Part shown: positions 16,483 to 25,592 of the stretch, one piece after another
How the letters are laid out: each line of letters begins with the position of its first letter
Numbering within the stretch: position 1 is the first letter of the stretch
From: DSNY01 sp016861185
GTDB lineage: Bacteria > Pseudomonadota > Gammaproteobacteria > Burkholderiales > Burkholderiaceae_F
Direction of reading: 5' to 3'
NCBI GenBank assembly: GCA_030263275.1
Contig: SZOR01000032.1
Coordinates: 19,170-83,169 of the forward strand
Length of the DNA stretch: 64,000 nt
Position numbers and translations under genes: made by a program
The notes under the pieces: model-generated
The model's input: only the letters and a program-made list of their open reading frames with translations
Databases searched by the model: none
Told to the model about the DNA's origin: nothing

Positions 16483-16940
16483 CCCGCCGTCGACTCGGGC
16501 GTTCCTTCGGTCCTGCCCTCCGAAGTGGTACCGGAGGCGGCCAGTTTCAAGGCCAGTTTCGGCTCGGTCTTCAACTCCGGCGCCGACCGATGCGCCAGCG
16601 TGCCTTCGACTACCGCGCCGTGGTGCATTTCGAGCGCGCGATAGTGGACATCGCCCGTGACGCGTGCCTTGGGCTGAAGCTCGACCAGTTCGCTCGCGTA
16701 GACGGGCCCCACGATCCGCCCCGCCACGACGAGATGGGCGGTCCGCACTTCGCCTTCGACGGTGCCGTGTTCGCTGACGACGAGCATGCCGCCCTTTTCG
16801 CCATCGGTGCAGCGGACCGCACCCTTGACGACGCCGTCGATGCGCAGTCCACCCGTAAACAGAACGTCGCCGGTCACCGTGGTGCCCGCGCCGATCAGGC
16901 TGCCGATTTCCTTGGGTGCAGCCGGCTTCTTGCTGAACAT
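16479..16940 (-). CDS. Bactofilin family cytoskeletal protein
   Basis: Bactofilins polymerise through a right-handed beta-helix and organise cell-wall enzymes or polar complexes. This 153-residue protein begins MFSKKPAAPKEIGSLIGAGT, a classic bactofilin N-terminus. The DUF583 core follows: repeated short strands such as VTGDVLFTGGLRIDGVVKG, GTVEGEVRTAHLVVAG and ARVTGDVHYRALEMHHGA. The C-terminal tail is disordered and Ser/Thr/Glu-rich. GGGGAGGTTCC precedes the ATG. It lies 16 bp downstream of a membrane coiled-coil protein gene. Confidence 0.93.
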   Translation of the reverse strand: MFSKKPAAPKEIGSLIGAGTTVTGDVLFTGGLRIDGVVKGAVRCTDGEKGGMLVVSEHGTVEGEVRTAHLVVAGRIVGPVYASELVELQPKARVTGDVHYRALEMHHGAVVEGTLAHRSAPELKTEPKLALKLAASGTTSEGRTEGTPESTAG

Positions 16941-16956
16941 GGAACCTCCCCGCTCG

Positions 16957-17694
16957 CTAGAGCATGAACGTCTGTTGGGTCTGGGTTTCGCCGCCCGCAA
17001 CGATGCGCACCAGCACCGAACGCGCGACCGCGCCGGCCGGCAGGCTCAACGTGCCTTCGACGCGCTGGTAGTGGCGGAAGACCAGATCGAGCGAACGCAT
17101 CGCGTCGCCCGTCGCCGGATCAGGCACCTGCAGCGTGAAGTTGCGCCCGCCCTGAACGAAGTTGACCTGCATCTGCACCGAGCCGACAAAGTCGCGTTGC
17201 GGTTTGCCGCTTTGCTGCACGAGCAGCCGATAGCGCATCCGATTCGGCTCGCCGTCGGGCTGCATCCGGAAGCTGCGGATCACCACGCCCTTCGAGCCGG
17301 TGCCGGCCGGCAGCAGGCTCTCGAAGAAGTCGAGGTCTTCGCGCAGGCGGTTCGCTTCGGTTTCGAGCTGGGCGACTTGCGCGGCGAGCTGCTCCTGCGC
17401 GCTGCGCTCGACCTTCATCTGCGCCTCGTACGCAGTGGCCACCGCAGCCAGGCGGTCGCGTTCGGCCTTCAGTTCGCGAAGCTCGGAGCTCAGCCGGTCG
17501 ATCTCGGCGGTCAACTCGCGCCGGCCGGGACCAGCGAACTCCTTGCCGTACTCGTAGATCGCCACGCCGGCGGCCGCTGCCGCAACGAGCAGCAAGAACG
17601 CGAACAGCAGGCGGATCGGCCACGGAAGCTGGCTGCGGATGGTCACGCGCGGCGCGCTGACCGTCATCCTGCGCCTGAACAGCTTCCACTTCAT
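16957..17694 (-). CDS. Membrane-anchored coiled-coil protein, DUF6776-like
   Basis: The 245-residue protein has a short basic cytoplasmic N-terminus, one transmembrane helix (LLFAFLLLVAAAAAGVAIY, about 29-47), a periplasmic coiled coil (LTAEIDRLSSELRELKAERD through AQLETEANRLREDLDF, about 60-122) and a C-terminal beta-rich domain with GSVQMQVNFVQGGRNF. Proteins of this layout are commonly found next to bactofilin genes in betaproteobacteria, and the DUF6776 label is from memory of that context. It may anchor the bactofilin scaffold at the envelope. The next gene upstream is argC, 15 bp away. Confidence 0.75.
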   Translation of the reverse strand: MKWKLFRRRMTVSAPRVTIRSQLPWPIRLLFAFLLLVAAAAAGVAIYEYGKEFAGPGRRELTAEIDRLSSELRELKAERDRLAAVATAYEAQMKVERSAQEQLAAQVAQLETEANRLREDLDFFESLLPAGTGSKGVVIRSFRMQPDGEPNRMRYRLLVQQSGKPQRDFVGSVQMQVNFVQGGRNFTLQVPDPATGDAMRSLDLVFRHYQRVEGTLSLPAGAVARSVLVRIVAGGETQTQQTFML

Positions 17695-17709
17695 CGCGCT
17701 GCTGCTTCG

Positions 17710-18768
17710 CTACGGCAGGATCGGCACCTGTTGCAGGCCATCGGTTTCGGGGCATCCGAACATGATGTTCATCACCTGGACCGCCTGACCGGAAGCGCCT
17801 TTGACGAGGTTGTCTTCGACGACGAGCACGATCAGCAGGTCACCGCCGCCGGGCCGATGCAGCGCGATGCGCACCTGGTTCGACGCGCGCACGCTGCGCG
17901 TTTCGGGATGGCTGCCGAAGGGCATCACGTCGACGAACGGCTCGTCGCGGTAGCGCGCCTCGAACAGCGCTTGCACGTCTTCCTTCGCCGCAGCCTTCAT
18001 CCGCACGTACAGCGTCGACAGGATTCCGCGCACCATCGGCACCAGATGCGGCACGAAGGTCAGTCCCACCGGCTTGCCCGCCAGCTCGGCAAGCTGCTGC
18101 GCCGTTTCCGGATGATGGCGATGGCCGGATACGTTATAGGCCTTGAAGTTGTCCGACGCCTCGGCGAGCAGCAGGTGCAGCTCCGCCTTGCGGCCCGCGC
18201 CGCTCGCGCCCGATTTGCAGTCGGCGATGATCGAATCGGTATCGATCGCGCCGGGCCGGCGGCGTTCCAGCTCGAGCAGAGGCAACAGCCCGAGCTGCAC
18301 GCTGGTCGGATAGCAGCCCGGCAGTCCGATCAAACGCGCCTTGGCGATCGCCGCGCGGTTCACCTCGGGCAGCCCGTAGACCGCTTCGGCGAGCAGGTCG
18401 GGGCAGGTATGCGGCATCTTGTACCAGCGCTCGAACTCGGCCGGATCCTTCAGGCGAAAGTCGGCCGCCAGATCGATCACCCGCACGCCGGCTGCCAGCA
18501 GTTCGCGCGCCTGGCTCATCGCGACACCATGCGGCGTGGCAAAGAAGACGACGTCACACTTGGCAAGCGGCGCTTCGTCGGGCGTGGCGAAGGCCAGATC
18601 GACCCGACCGCGCAGCGACGGGAACATGTCGGCAACGCGGGTGCCGGCATCCTTGCGCGAAGTGATCGTCGCCACTTCGACCGCAGGATGCTGGGCAAGC
18701 AGACGCAGCAGTTCGACGCCCGTGTAGCCGGTGCCGCCGACCACCCCAACCCGTATCCGCCGTTGCAT
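17710..18768 (-). CDS. argC: N-acetyl-gamma-glutamyl-phosphate reductase
   Basis: ArgC catalyses the NADPH-dependent third step of arginine synthesis. The 352-residue protein shows the nucleotide-binding motif VGVVGGTGYTGVELLRLL at the N-terminus, the catalytic cysteine in IGLPGCYPTSVQLGLLPL (about residue 153), a GHRHHPE segment at about 209 and LTFVPHLVPMVRGI. GAGGAG lies upstream of the ATG. It follows the rpsI terminator on the same strand. Confidence 0.97.
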   Translation of the reverse strand: MQRRIRVGVVGGTGYTGVELLRLLAQHPAVEVATITSRKDAGTRVADMFPSLRGRVDLAFATPDEAPLAKCDVVFFATPHGVAMSQARELLAAGVRVIDLAADFRLKDPAEFERWYKMPHTCPDLLAEAVYGLPEVNRAAIAKARLIGLPGCYPTSVQLGLLPLLELERRRPGAIDTDSIIADCKSGASGAGRKAELHLLLAEASDNFKAYNVSGHRHHPETAQQLAELAGKPVGLTFVPHLVPMVRGILSTLYVRMKAAAKEDVQALFEARYRDEPFVDVMPFGSHPETRSVRASNQVRIALHRPGGGDLLIVLVVEDNLVKGASGQAVQVMNIMFGCPETDGLQQVPILP

Positions 18769-18804
18769 CGCACTCCTCGTTCATGGTGCCGGCCGGCACA
18801 GACG

Positions 18805-18831
18805 AAAAAGCCGCTTCGCGAGCGGCTTTTT
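18805..18831. terminator. Bidirectional-looking terminator after rpsI
   Basis: The 11-bp stem AAAAAGCCGCT/AGCGGCTTTTT with a TCGCG loop has a T-run on either strand. It ends the rplM-rpsI transcript and separates it from argC. Confidence 0.9.
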
Positions 18832-18931
18832 CGGTCGGAGTATACGTGCCGGTACCGCCCGGGCGGCCCCGACACGCTGCGCAAACGGAGTAATCCGGAC
18901 GTGGAGGGCGCGCCCTTCCGCCGCGCGCGCC

Positions 18932-19324
18932 TCAGCGCTTCGAGAACTGCTTGCGGCGACGCGCTTTGCGCAGACCCACCTTCTTGCGCTCGACCTCGCG
19001 CGCGTCGCGCGTGACGAGCCCCGCTTTCGACAGCACCGGTTTCAGCGTCGCGTCGTAGTCGATCAGCGCGCGTGTGATGCCGTGTCGAACCGCGCCGGCT
19101 TGACCCGACTCGCCGCCGCCGTCGACGTTGACCTGCACGTCGAAGGTCGTCGCGTGATTGGTCAGCTCCAGCGGCTGGCGCGCGATCATGCGGCCCGTCT
19201 CGCGATGGAAATACTGCTCGATCGGCCGGCCGTTGATCGTGATCTTGCCGCTGCCGCGCTTGATGAACACGCGGGCCACCGAACTCTTGCGACGGCCGGT
19301 GCCGTAGTTGTAGTTGCCGATCAT
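18932..19324 (-). CDS. rpsI: 30S ribosomal protein S9
   Basis: The 130-residue protein has the full S9 layout: YGTGRRKSSVARVFIKRGSG at the N-terminus, INGRPIEQYF, VDGGGESGQAGAVRHGITRAL, and the basic C-terminal tail KKVGLRKARRRKQFSKR that reaches the P-site tRNA. It follows rplM by 7 bases in the standard rplM-rpsI operon. Confidence 0.99.
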   Translation of the reverse strand: MIGNYNYGTGRRKSSVARVFIKRGSGKITINGRPIEQYFHRETGRMIARQPLELTNHATTFDVQVNVDGGGESGQAGAVRHGITRALIDYDATLKPVLSKAGLVTRDAREVERKKVGLRKARRRKQFSKR

Positions 19325-19331
19325 GCTGTCC

Positions 19332-19760
19332 TCAGATCTCGAGCGGCTTGGGTTGCTGGGCCGAATGCGGATGGCTCGCGTCGGCGTAGATCTTCAGCTT
19401 CTTGATCATCGCGTAGCCAAGCGGGCCCTTGGGCAGCATGCCCTTGACCGCGATCTCCAGTGCGCGTCCGGGGAAGCGGCCCTGCATCTTGCCGAACGAC
19501 GTCTCGTAGACGCCGCCCGGATAGGTCGAGTGACGGTAGTAGATCTTGTCCTCGGCCTTGTTGCCGGTCACGCGGATCTTGCCGGCGTTGACGACGACGA
19601 TGAAGTCGCCGGTGTCCACGTGCGGCGTGTACTCGGGCTTGTGCTTGCCGCGCAGACGGCGCGCGATCTCGACCGCCAGGCGGCCGAGCACTTTGTCACT
19701 GGCGTCAACGACGAACCAGTCGCGCCGCACTTCCTGCGGCTTGGCGGAATACGTCTTCAT
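19332..19760 (-). CDS. rplM: 50S ribosomal protein L13
   Basis: This is a 142-residue L13 with WFVVDASDKVLGRLAVEIA, the GDFIVVVNAGKIRVTG core, KIYYRHSTYPGG and the conserved KGMLPKGPLG. It is the first gene of the rplM-rpsI operon. The 252-bp region upstream (19761-20012), shared with the divergent OsmC-like gene, should contain its promoter; I saw no certain -10/-35 pair or leader structure. Confidence 0.99.
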   Translation of the reverse strand: MKTYSAKPQEVRRDWFVVDASDKVLGRLAVEIARRLRGKHKPEYTPHVDTGDFIVVVNAGKIRVTGNKAEDKIYYRHSTYPGGVYETSFGKMQGRFPGRALEIAVKGMLPKGPLGYAMIKKLKIYADASHPHSAQQPKPLEI

Positions 19761-20012
19761 CTTCGTCACATCGAAGTGGGCCGGAAGCGGTCGGGCTCGC
19801 CCGGACAACGGCGCGCGCATTCGCTTTCGTGCACGCGGACCGAAGGTCGCTTCCAGCGTCGGCGCCGCTCCAGCGGTACTGGCCGGCGGGAAGCCGCGTA
19901 TTCTAGCCGCGCTGGCGATCGGGCCGCAAGCCGCGGCATCCGGGCCCGCTTCTTCCGTCGCCAGGGACCGGCTCGGCCGCCGTCGATCAAGCCGCATACT
20001 GCAGGAACACGC

Positions 20013-20438
20013 ATGGAATGCACCGTTCGCTGGGCCGGGCCGTCCGGCATGACGTTCATGGTCGAGACGGGAAGCGGCCACCTGATCGCGATCGACGGCG
20101 CCCCCGAGGGCGGCGGGCGCAATCTGGCGCCGCGGCCGATGGAGATCGTGCTCGCCGGCACCGGCGGCTGCACCGCGTACGACGTCGTGCTGATCCTCGA
20201 GCGCGGCCGGCACGACGTGCGCGGCTGCGATGTCCGCCTGACCGCGGAGCGCGCCGCCGACGACCCGAAGGTCTTCACGCGGATCGCGTTTCACTTCACG
20301 GTGCGTGGGCGCAACCTGAATCGAGCCGCCGTCGAACGCGCGGTCCAGCTTTCGCACGAGAAGTACTGCTCCGCGACGGCCATGCTCGCCAAGACGGCCG
20401 AGATCAGCCACACGGTCGACGTCGTCGACGACGCCTGA
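20013..20438 (+). CDS. OsmC family protein
   Basis: OsmC/Ohr-type proteins reduce organic hydroperoxides through two redox cysteines. This 141-residue protein has the first cysteine in LAGTGGCTAYDVVLIL (about residue 50) and the second in SHEKYCSATAMLAK (about 116), spaced as in the YhfA-like OsmC subfamily. MECTVRWAGPSGMTF begins at the only nearby ATG. It is divergent from rplM. Confidence 0.92.
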   Translation: MECTVRWAGPSGMTFMVETGSGHLIAIDGAPEGGGRNLAPRPMEIVLAGTGGCTAYDVVLILERGRHDVRGCDVRLTAERAADDPKVFTRIAFHFTVRGRNLNRAAVERAVQLSHEKYCSATAMLAKTAEISHTVDVVDDA

Positions 20439-20510
20439 GCGCGCCGGGCCGCCCAAAGCGCGCAGCCCTGAGCGCGCAGCGCGAAGGTAGTCCGGTGAAC
20501 CCGCGGCGCC

Positions 20511-21146
20511 TCAGACGTAGTGCGCGGTCGTCGTCATCACCTTGGCCGCGAGCCGCATCGCGGCGCGCACCGGAAACGGCAACTCGACCCCGCCCATCAC
20601 CGTCGCCGTATGCGCGTGGTGGATCTCGTCGTTCTGCATCTGCTTGACGACCGCGCGCGAGGCGGTATCACTCGCGGGCAGGCGATCGAGGTGCCCCTGC
20701 AGGTGCGCTTCGACCTGTCGCTCCGTCTCCGCCATGAAGCCGAGGCTTGCGCGATCGCCGAGCCGCGAGGCGAGCAGACCGATGCCGAACGCGCCCGCGT
20801 ACCACAACGGATTGAGCAGACTCGTGCGTCCGCCGAGTTCGCTGATGCGCCGCTGCGTCCACGCGAGGTGATCGACTTCGTCGCGGGCGGCGGCCAGGAA
20901 CGCCTCGCGCAGTTGCCCATCGCGCGCGCCGAGCGCCTGCGCCTCGTACAGCGCCTGCGCGCAGACCTCGCCGACGTGGTTGACGCGCATCAACGCGGCC
21001 GATTCACGTCGTTCGTCGTCGGAAAGCTGGTCCGAGGGCTCCTGCACCGGATACGGTCGAGCGGGGGCGGGCGCGGCCGCAAGCGTTCGCAGTGCGCGAT
21101 CGGCGATGCCGAGCAGTTCGTCGATCGGCGAGCCTGCCGTCCTCAT
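20511..21146 (-). CDS. coq7: 2-polyprenyl-3-methyl-6-methoxy-1,4-benzoquinone monooxygenase
   Basis: Coq7 is the di-iron hydroxylase of ubiquinone synthesis. The start MRTAGSPIDELLGIADRAL is fixed by AAGGAGATCCGGGA and gives 211 residues. Iron ligands are seen as MRVNHVGEVCAQALY, AARDEVDHLAW, ETERQVEAHL and QNDEIHHAH, the six Glu/His positions of the family. Members occur in alpha- and betaproteobacteria, which supports the assignment of the organism. Confidence 0.96.
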   Translation of the reverse strand: MRTAGSPIDELLGIADRALRTLAAAPAPARPYPVQEPSDQLSDDERRESAALMRVNHVGEVCAQALYEAQALGARDGQLREAFLAAARDEVDHLAWTQRRISELGGRTSLLNPLWYAGAFGIGLLASRLGDRASLGFMAETERQVEAHLQGHLDRLPASDTASRAVVKQMQNDEIHHAHTATVMGGVELPFPVRAAMRLAAKVMTTTAHYV

Positions 21147-21291
21147 TCCCGGATCTCCTTCATCCTGTTGCGCAAACACCACAAGAAGCGCGGGCGATGC
21201 GTTCGCCGCCGCGCGCGTCAACGACATTGTGCCGCGTGCGCGGCTATCCTTCGCCGCAAATCACCACACGAACCACGCTAGGAGACACGAG

Positions 21292-22641
21292 ATGATGCGC
21301 AAATCAGCGCTCGCCATCGCACTCACGCTTGCATTCCCGATCGCTCACGCGCAGGGCGGACCGACGCAAAGCGGCGTCCAACTGTACGGTATCGTCGACG
21401 TGGGCATGGAGCGCGTCGACAACGGCGATGTTTCCGTCACTCGCCTGACGAGCGGCATCTCGACCGGATCGCGCTGGGGGATCCGCGGCAGCGAGGATCT
21501 CGGCGGCGGCTATCGCGCGCTGTTCACGCTCGAGAGCCGGTTCGAGGTCGACAACGGCACGACGAGCAACCGCGGCGCGATCTTCTTCTGTCCGTCCGCG
21601 CCGGCCCTGTGTCCCGGCGTCGTCGGCACGTCTCCTGCGATTCCGGGTGCCGTGGTCGGCGGCATGAGCGCGGTGAACACGGCGCTGCTGCAGGCAGTCA
21701 GCACGGTCAACAGCGTCAACGCGCTGTTCGATCGGCAGGCCTTCGCCGGCCTGGTGACGCCTTACGGCGCGATTCTGGGCGGCCGCCAGTACACACCGAA
21801 CTACGAAGTGCTCATCAAGTACAACTCGTTCGCCGATTCGTTCGCCGGCAACCCTGGGCAGATCGCGACGATCAACATCCGCGCCAACAACGCGCTGCAG
21901 TACCGCGCCGAACTGAGCGGGTTCACCTTGTCGCTGATGTACGGCTTCGGCGGATCGGAAGGCAATCGCAGCGAGCGCACGACGGTCGGCCGCGGCGACG
22001 ATTTCTACGGCGTGAACGTCCAGTACAACGCGCCCACCTTCGGCGTCGGCGTCGGCTACAACCGCAACAACACGGTGACGTTCGCGGCGCCCACGGAGAG
22101 CCGCAAGGGACTCGAAACGTACAGCGTCGGCGGAACCGCCACGCTCGGCGGCGTCAAGCTCTTCGCGACGTACCTGAAGGCGAAGAATGAGAATCCGGTG
22201 CTGTCGCCGGTCGACATCCAGAACATCGTGATCAGCACAGGCGGCAACCTCGCGGCGATCAACAACATTCTGGGCGGCCTGTTGATCAACCGCTTCGACG
22301 TCGACGCGCTGCGCGGCATGGTCGGACCGACCGATCTGGACGTGTACCACCTGGGGCTGAACTGGACCGTCGGCAACGGCACGTTGATGGCCGCGTTGAA
22401 CCAGTCGAAGGACTCGGCGCGCAGCCTGTGGGCGACGGCGGATGCGAAGGTCGATCAGATCGGGCTCGCGTACATGTACAACCTGTCCAAGCGCACGCAG
22501 CTCTACGGCGCCTACGCGGTCGCCAACAACAAGGATCAGGCGCGCATCGCGCTCGGCGCCGCGTGCTGCACCGGTGGCTGGACCACGGCACCCGGCGAAG
22601 ACAGCACGTCGCTGCAAATTGGCATGCGGCATACGTTCTGA
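21292..22641 (+). CDS. Trimeric general porin (Porin_4 type), long form with cysteine-containing loop
   Basis: The 449-residue outer membrane protein has a signal peptide (MMRKSALAIALTLAFPIAHA), a first strand VQLYGIVDVGMERV, the Porin_4 signature SRWGIRGSEDLGGGYRALFTLE, and a C-terminal Phe (MRHTF) for BAM recognition. It is about 90 residues longer than the neighbouring porin because of long loops, including a segment with two cysteines (IFFCPSAPALCPG) and GAACCTGGW near the end. Cysteines are unusual in porins and may form surface disulfides. GGAGA precedes the ATG. Confidence 0.92.
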   Translation: MMRKSALAIALTLAFPIAHAQGGPTQSGVQLYGIVDVGMERVDNGDVSVTRLTSGISTGSRWGIRGSEDLGGGYRALFTLESRFEVDNGTTSNRGAIFFCPSAPALCPGVVGTSPAIPGAVVGGMSAVNTALLQAVSTVNSVNALFDRQAFAGLVTPYGAILGGRQYTPNYEVLIKYNSFADSFAGNPGQIATINIRANNALQYRAELSGFTLSLMYGFGGSEGNRSERTTVGRGDDFYGVNVQYNAPTFGVGVGYNRNNTVTFAAPTESRKGLETYSVGGTATLGGVKLFATYLKAKNENPVLSPVDIQNIVISTGGNLAAINNILGGLLINRFDVDALRGMVGPTDLDVYHLGLNWTVGNGTLMAALNQSKDSARSLWATADAKVDQIGLAYMYNLSKRTQLYGAYAVANNKDQARIALGAACCTGGWTTAPGEDSTSLQIGMRHTF

Positions 22642-22659
22642 GGAAGTCTGCGATGGATC

Positions 22660-22689
22660 AAGGGGCGCTGCGGGCGCCCCTTGTTTTTT
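22660..22689 (+). terminator. Terminator of the first porin gene
   Basis: The stem 22660-22668/22674-22682 (AAGGGGCGC/GCGCCCCTT) with a TGCGG loop is followed by a T-run (22684-22689), 19 bases after the stop codon. Confidence 0.92.
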
Positions 22690-22920
22690 CAGGGCGCGGT
22701 CACAGCGCGGAATCGCAGTTGATTGCGGTGTTGCACAAAACCCACAACTCACGTCTATCGGGCAGTCGATTCGGGCCACGTTCTTTGCCCTGTCATCGGT
22801 TCTTTGGAAGAATCGACTCGGACTTCCGTTGGGAGTTGCCAGTCGCGGTTGGCGATCGGAGCAGAGTGAAGAACATCCGCATCGCCGTCGGCTGATCTAT
22901 CAACACATGTGGAGATACAT

Positions 22921-23991
22921 ATGAAAAAGTCGCTCATCGCACTTGCGGTCCTCGGCGCTTTCGCCGGAGCCGCCAGCGCGCAGTCGTCGGTGACGCTGTA
23001 CGGCATCGTCGACGTGAACCTGCAGCGCACCGACCCGAAGGCGGGCAGCACGACCGACGTGCAGGCTACGACCGGTGTTAACGCGGGTCACTTGGCGGGC
23101 AACCGTTGGGGTATGCGCGGCAGCGAAGACCTCGGCGGAGGCCTGCGCGCGATCTTCCAACTCGAAAGCGGTTACAGCCTTGACGACGGCCGCAGCGCCC
23201 AAGGCGGGCGTCTCTTCGGCCGCCAAGCCTACGCCGGTCTGGCTGGAGGCTTCGGTACGCTGGTCGCGGGCCGCATTGCGACGTTCTCGTCGGGTACCGG
23301 CGCGTTCGACAAGTTCGGCGCACTCGACCCGTTCCGCACGGGATATGGCATCGGCGGCTTCCAGGCCACGTTCTCGTCGGCCAACTCGTACCGCTTCGAC
23401 AACACGATCGCGTACCTGACGCCGACGATGGGCGGTTTCAGCGCCGGTCTCGGTCACACGTTCCGCGTGGACGGCGCCGAGGTCGCTGGCGGCAGCGGTA
23501 ACAACAACAATGGCCAGATCATGTACGCGAACTTCAGCGCCGGGCCGCTGTATGCCGTGCTGACGTACGACCGACTGAAGCTGGGCGAGATCGCCGGCGA
23601 TCCGACGCAGAAGCACCTGCAGGTCGGTGCGTCGTACGACCTGAAGGTCGTCAAGATCTCGGCCGCGTATGCGAAAGAGGATGATCAGCGCGTGCTTCAA
23701 GCCACGCCGCAACAGGCTGCGGGCGCGGACGCGACGGCGTGGGCCGTGGGCGTGGTGGCGCCGGTCGGGGCACATCGCTTCGCCGCCTCGTATCAGACCC
23801 GCGACGTCGATGCGTTCGGCACGACCCCGGAAGGCGATCGCAAGGCCTTTACGCTCGGCTACGAATACTCGCTGTCGCGTCGGACGACGTTCTATGCGTC
23901 GTACGCCGATGTGAAAGACGACGGTTCGCTGAAGACCACGACGAGCGGCGGCGCCAAGCAGATGACCTTCGGTCTGAACCACACGTTCTGA
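22921..23991 (+). CDS. Trimeric general porin (Porin_4 type)
   Basis: The 356-residue porin has a signal peptide MKKSLIALAVLGAFAGAASA, a first strand SVTLYGIVDVNLQRT, the signature GNRWGMRGSEDLGGGLRAIFQLE, FGRQAYAGLAGGFGTLVAGR, and a terminal strand QMTFGLNHTF. It is a typical Burkholderiales-size 16-stranded porin. The start at MKKSL is preferred over an upstream ATG because it begins the signal peptide. The 230-bp region before it has its own promoter space after the previous terminator, so the two porins are separate units. Confidence 0.95.
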   Translation: MKKSLIALAVLGAFAGAASAQSSVTLYGIVDVNLQRTDPKAGSTTDVQATTGVNAGHLAGNRWGMRGSEDLGGGLRAIFQLESGYSLDDGRSAQGGRLFGRQAYAGLAGGFGTLVAGRIATFSSGTGAFDKFGALDPFRTGYGIGGFQATFSSANSYRFDNTIAYLTPTMGGFSAGLGHTFRVDGAEVAGGSGNNNNGQIMYANFSAGPLYAVLTYDRLKLGEIAGDPTQKHLQVGASYDLKVVKISAAYAKEDDQRVLQATPQQAAGADATAWAVGVVAPVGAHRFAASYQTRDVDAFGTTPEGDRKAFTLGYEYSLSRRTTFYASYADVKDDGSLKTTTSGGAKQMTFGLNHTF

Positions 23992-24020
23992 TCGACGCTC
24001 GCAAGAGCTTGCTGCAGCAA

Positions 24021-24048
24021 AGAGGCCGCCTTGGGCGGCCTCTTTTTT
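24021..24048 (+). terminator. Terminator of the second porin gene
   Basis: The 10-bp stem AGAGGCCGCC/GGCGGCCTCT with a TTG loop is followed by TTTTTT. It lies between the porin and the convergent glpD. Confidence 0.93.
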
Positions 24049-24069
24049 CGCCCCTGCGGGGCGCGACGC

Positions 24070-25473
24070 TCATAGCGCGCTCTGAGTCCGTTCCGCCCGC
24101 GCGCGATCCAGGTACGCAAGCCGTGCGCGCCGGGCGACGATGTCCTCGGCCGTGCGCGCCTGCGTGAACCGCCGGCAGTGTTCGGCGTAGCCTGCATCCG
24201 GCGCGGAGCGTCGCGCTGGATCGACCAGCACGCGATCGACGACGAGCGCAAGATCCTCGGTCCGCGCGGAGCGTGCATCGAGCAGCCCGGCGCGCCGGGC
24301 CGCGGCGAGCGCGTCGACCGCCATCTTCCGGTACGTCGTCCACTTGCCGCCGACGATCGAGATCAGGTTGCCGAACTCGGTCAGCACCGCGTGCTCGCGC
24401 GAGATCGCGGCGGTCGAGCCGGCTCTTCCCGGATCGAACAGCGGACGCAGCCCTGCGAAGCTCGCCCGCACGTCGGCGGTCGTGATGGAGCGCGCGAGAT
24501 AGCCGCGCGCGGTCTCCAGCATGAATTCAATTTCCTCGCGCGAGGGCTGCGGCTCCCACGGCGCATCCGGCCGCGGCCCGTCGGTCGTGCCGATCAGCAG
24601 CTTGTCGAACCACGGGATGACGAACAGCACGCGGCCGTCGCGCGTCTTGGGAATCATCAGCGCCGCCGAACCCGGCAGGAAGTCGCGCTCGACGACGAGG
24701 TGCGAGCCTTGGCTGACGGTGATGAGCTTGCGCGCGTCCGGATCGGCGAGCCGCCGCACGCCGTCAACCCACACGCCGGCGGCGTTGAACACGCAGGTCG
24801 TCGCCAGTTCGAACGACTCGCCGGTTTCCGCGTCGACCGCGCGCACGCTCGCGATCCGTCCGTCGCGAAGCTGCAGACCCTCGCAGCACACGTAGTTGAT
24901 CGGCGTGGCGCCCAGCGCGTACGCGGTCTGCATCAGCGCGATGCACATCAGCGCGTCGTCGAACTGGCCGTCCCAATAGGACACGCCGCCGCGCAGTCCT
25001 TCGGGTCGGATGCCGGGCAGCCGTGCGAGCGTCTCGTCGCGCGAAAGCCACCGCGTCGGGCCAACGCTGCGGCGCCCGGCGAGCAGGTCGTACATGCCCA
25101 GCCCGACCCGCAGAAACGGCCGCTCGAGGGGCCGGTAGCACGGCACGACGAATTCGAGCGGATGCACGAGGTGCGGCGCGATCGCGAGCAGCGTGGCGCG
25201 CTCCTCGAGCGCCTCGCGCACGAGCTTGACGTTACCTTGCGCGAGGTAGCGCACGCCGCCGTGGACGAGTTTCGTGCTGCGACTCGAGGTGCCGGAGCCG
25301 AAATCACGCGCCTCGATCAACGCAACCCGCAGCCCGCGCGCCGCCGCGTCGACCGCGATCCCGAGCCCGGTCGCGCCGCCGCCGACGATCACCGCGTCCC
25401 ACGGCTGCGGTTCGCGCAGCCGCGCGAGCAGGTCGGCGCGCTGGATCGGCTGGGGCTGCAGCGGGCTTTTCAT
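24070..25473 (-). CDS. glpD: FAD-dependent glycerol-3-phosphate dehydrogenase
   Basis: GlpD oxidises glycerol-3-phosphate to dihydroxyacetone phosphate at the membrane and passes electrons to quinone. The 467-residue protein has the FAD Rossmann motif DAVIVGGGATGLGIAVDAAARG at about 26, GTSSRSTKLVHGGVRYLA at about 60, CVFNAAGVWVD at about 227 and the C-terminal ISIVGGKWTTYRKMA at about 378. It is somewhat shorter than E. coli GlpD (501 aa). No other glycerol genes are adjacent. Confidence 0.93.
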   Translation of the reverse strand: MKSPLQPQPIQRADLLARLREPQPWDAVIVGGGATGLGIAVDAAARGLRVALIEARDFGSGTSSRSTKLVHGGVRYLAQGNVKLVREALEERATLLAIAPHLVHPLEFVVPCYRPLERPFLRVGLGMYDLLAGRRSVGPTRWLSRDETLARLPGIRPEGLRGGVSYWDGQFDDALMCIALMQTAYALGATPINYVCCEGLQLRDGRIASVRAVDAETGESFELATTCVFNAAGVWVDGVRRLADPDARKLITVSQGSHLVVERDFLPGSAALMIPKTRDGRVLFVIPWFDKLLIGTTDGPRPDAPWEPQPSREEIEFMLETARGYLARSITTADVRASFAGLRPLFDPGRAGSTAAISREHAVLTEFGNLISIVGGKWTTYRKMAVDALAAARRAGLLDARSARTEDLALVVDRVLVDPARRSAPDAGYAEHCRRFTQARTAEDIVARRARLAYLDRARAERTQSAL

Positions 25474-25592
25474 CCTGAGGGAAACAACGGGTCACGAAGC
25501 CGTCGAGGCGCGACTATAGAGCCAGTGGACGCGCCCCGCGCTTGACGGCAGACTCCACCGCACAAGAATCCGACCCACGTCAAGGAGACCCC

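Noticed and set aside
25542..25592. Longer start of the Bug receptor gene (MTADSTAQESDPRQ)
   Set aside because: The upstream residues would block the signal peptide, and the CAAGGAGACCCC ribosome site fits the ATG at 25593.
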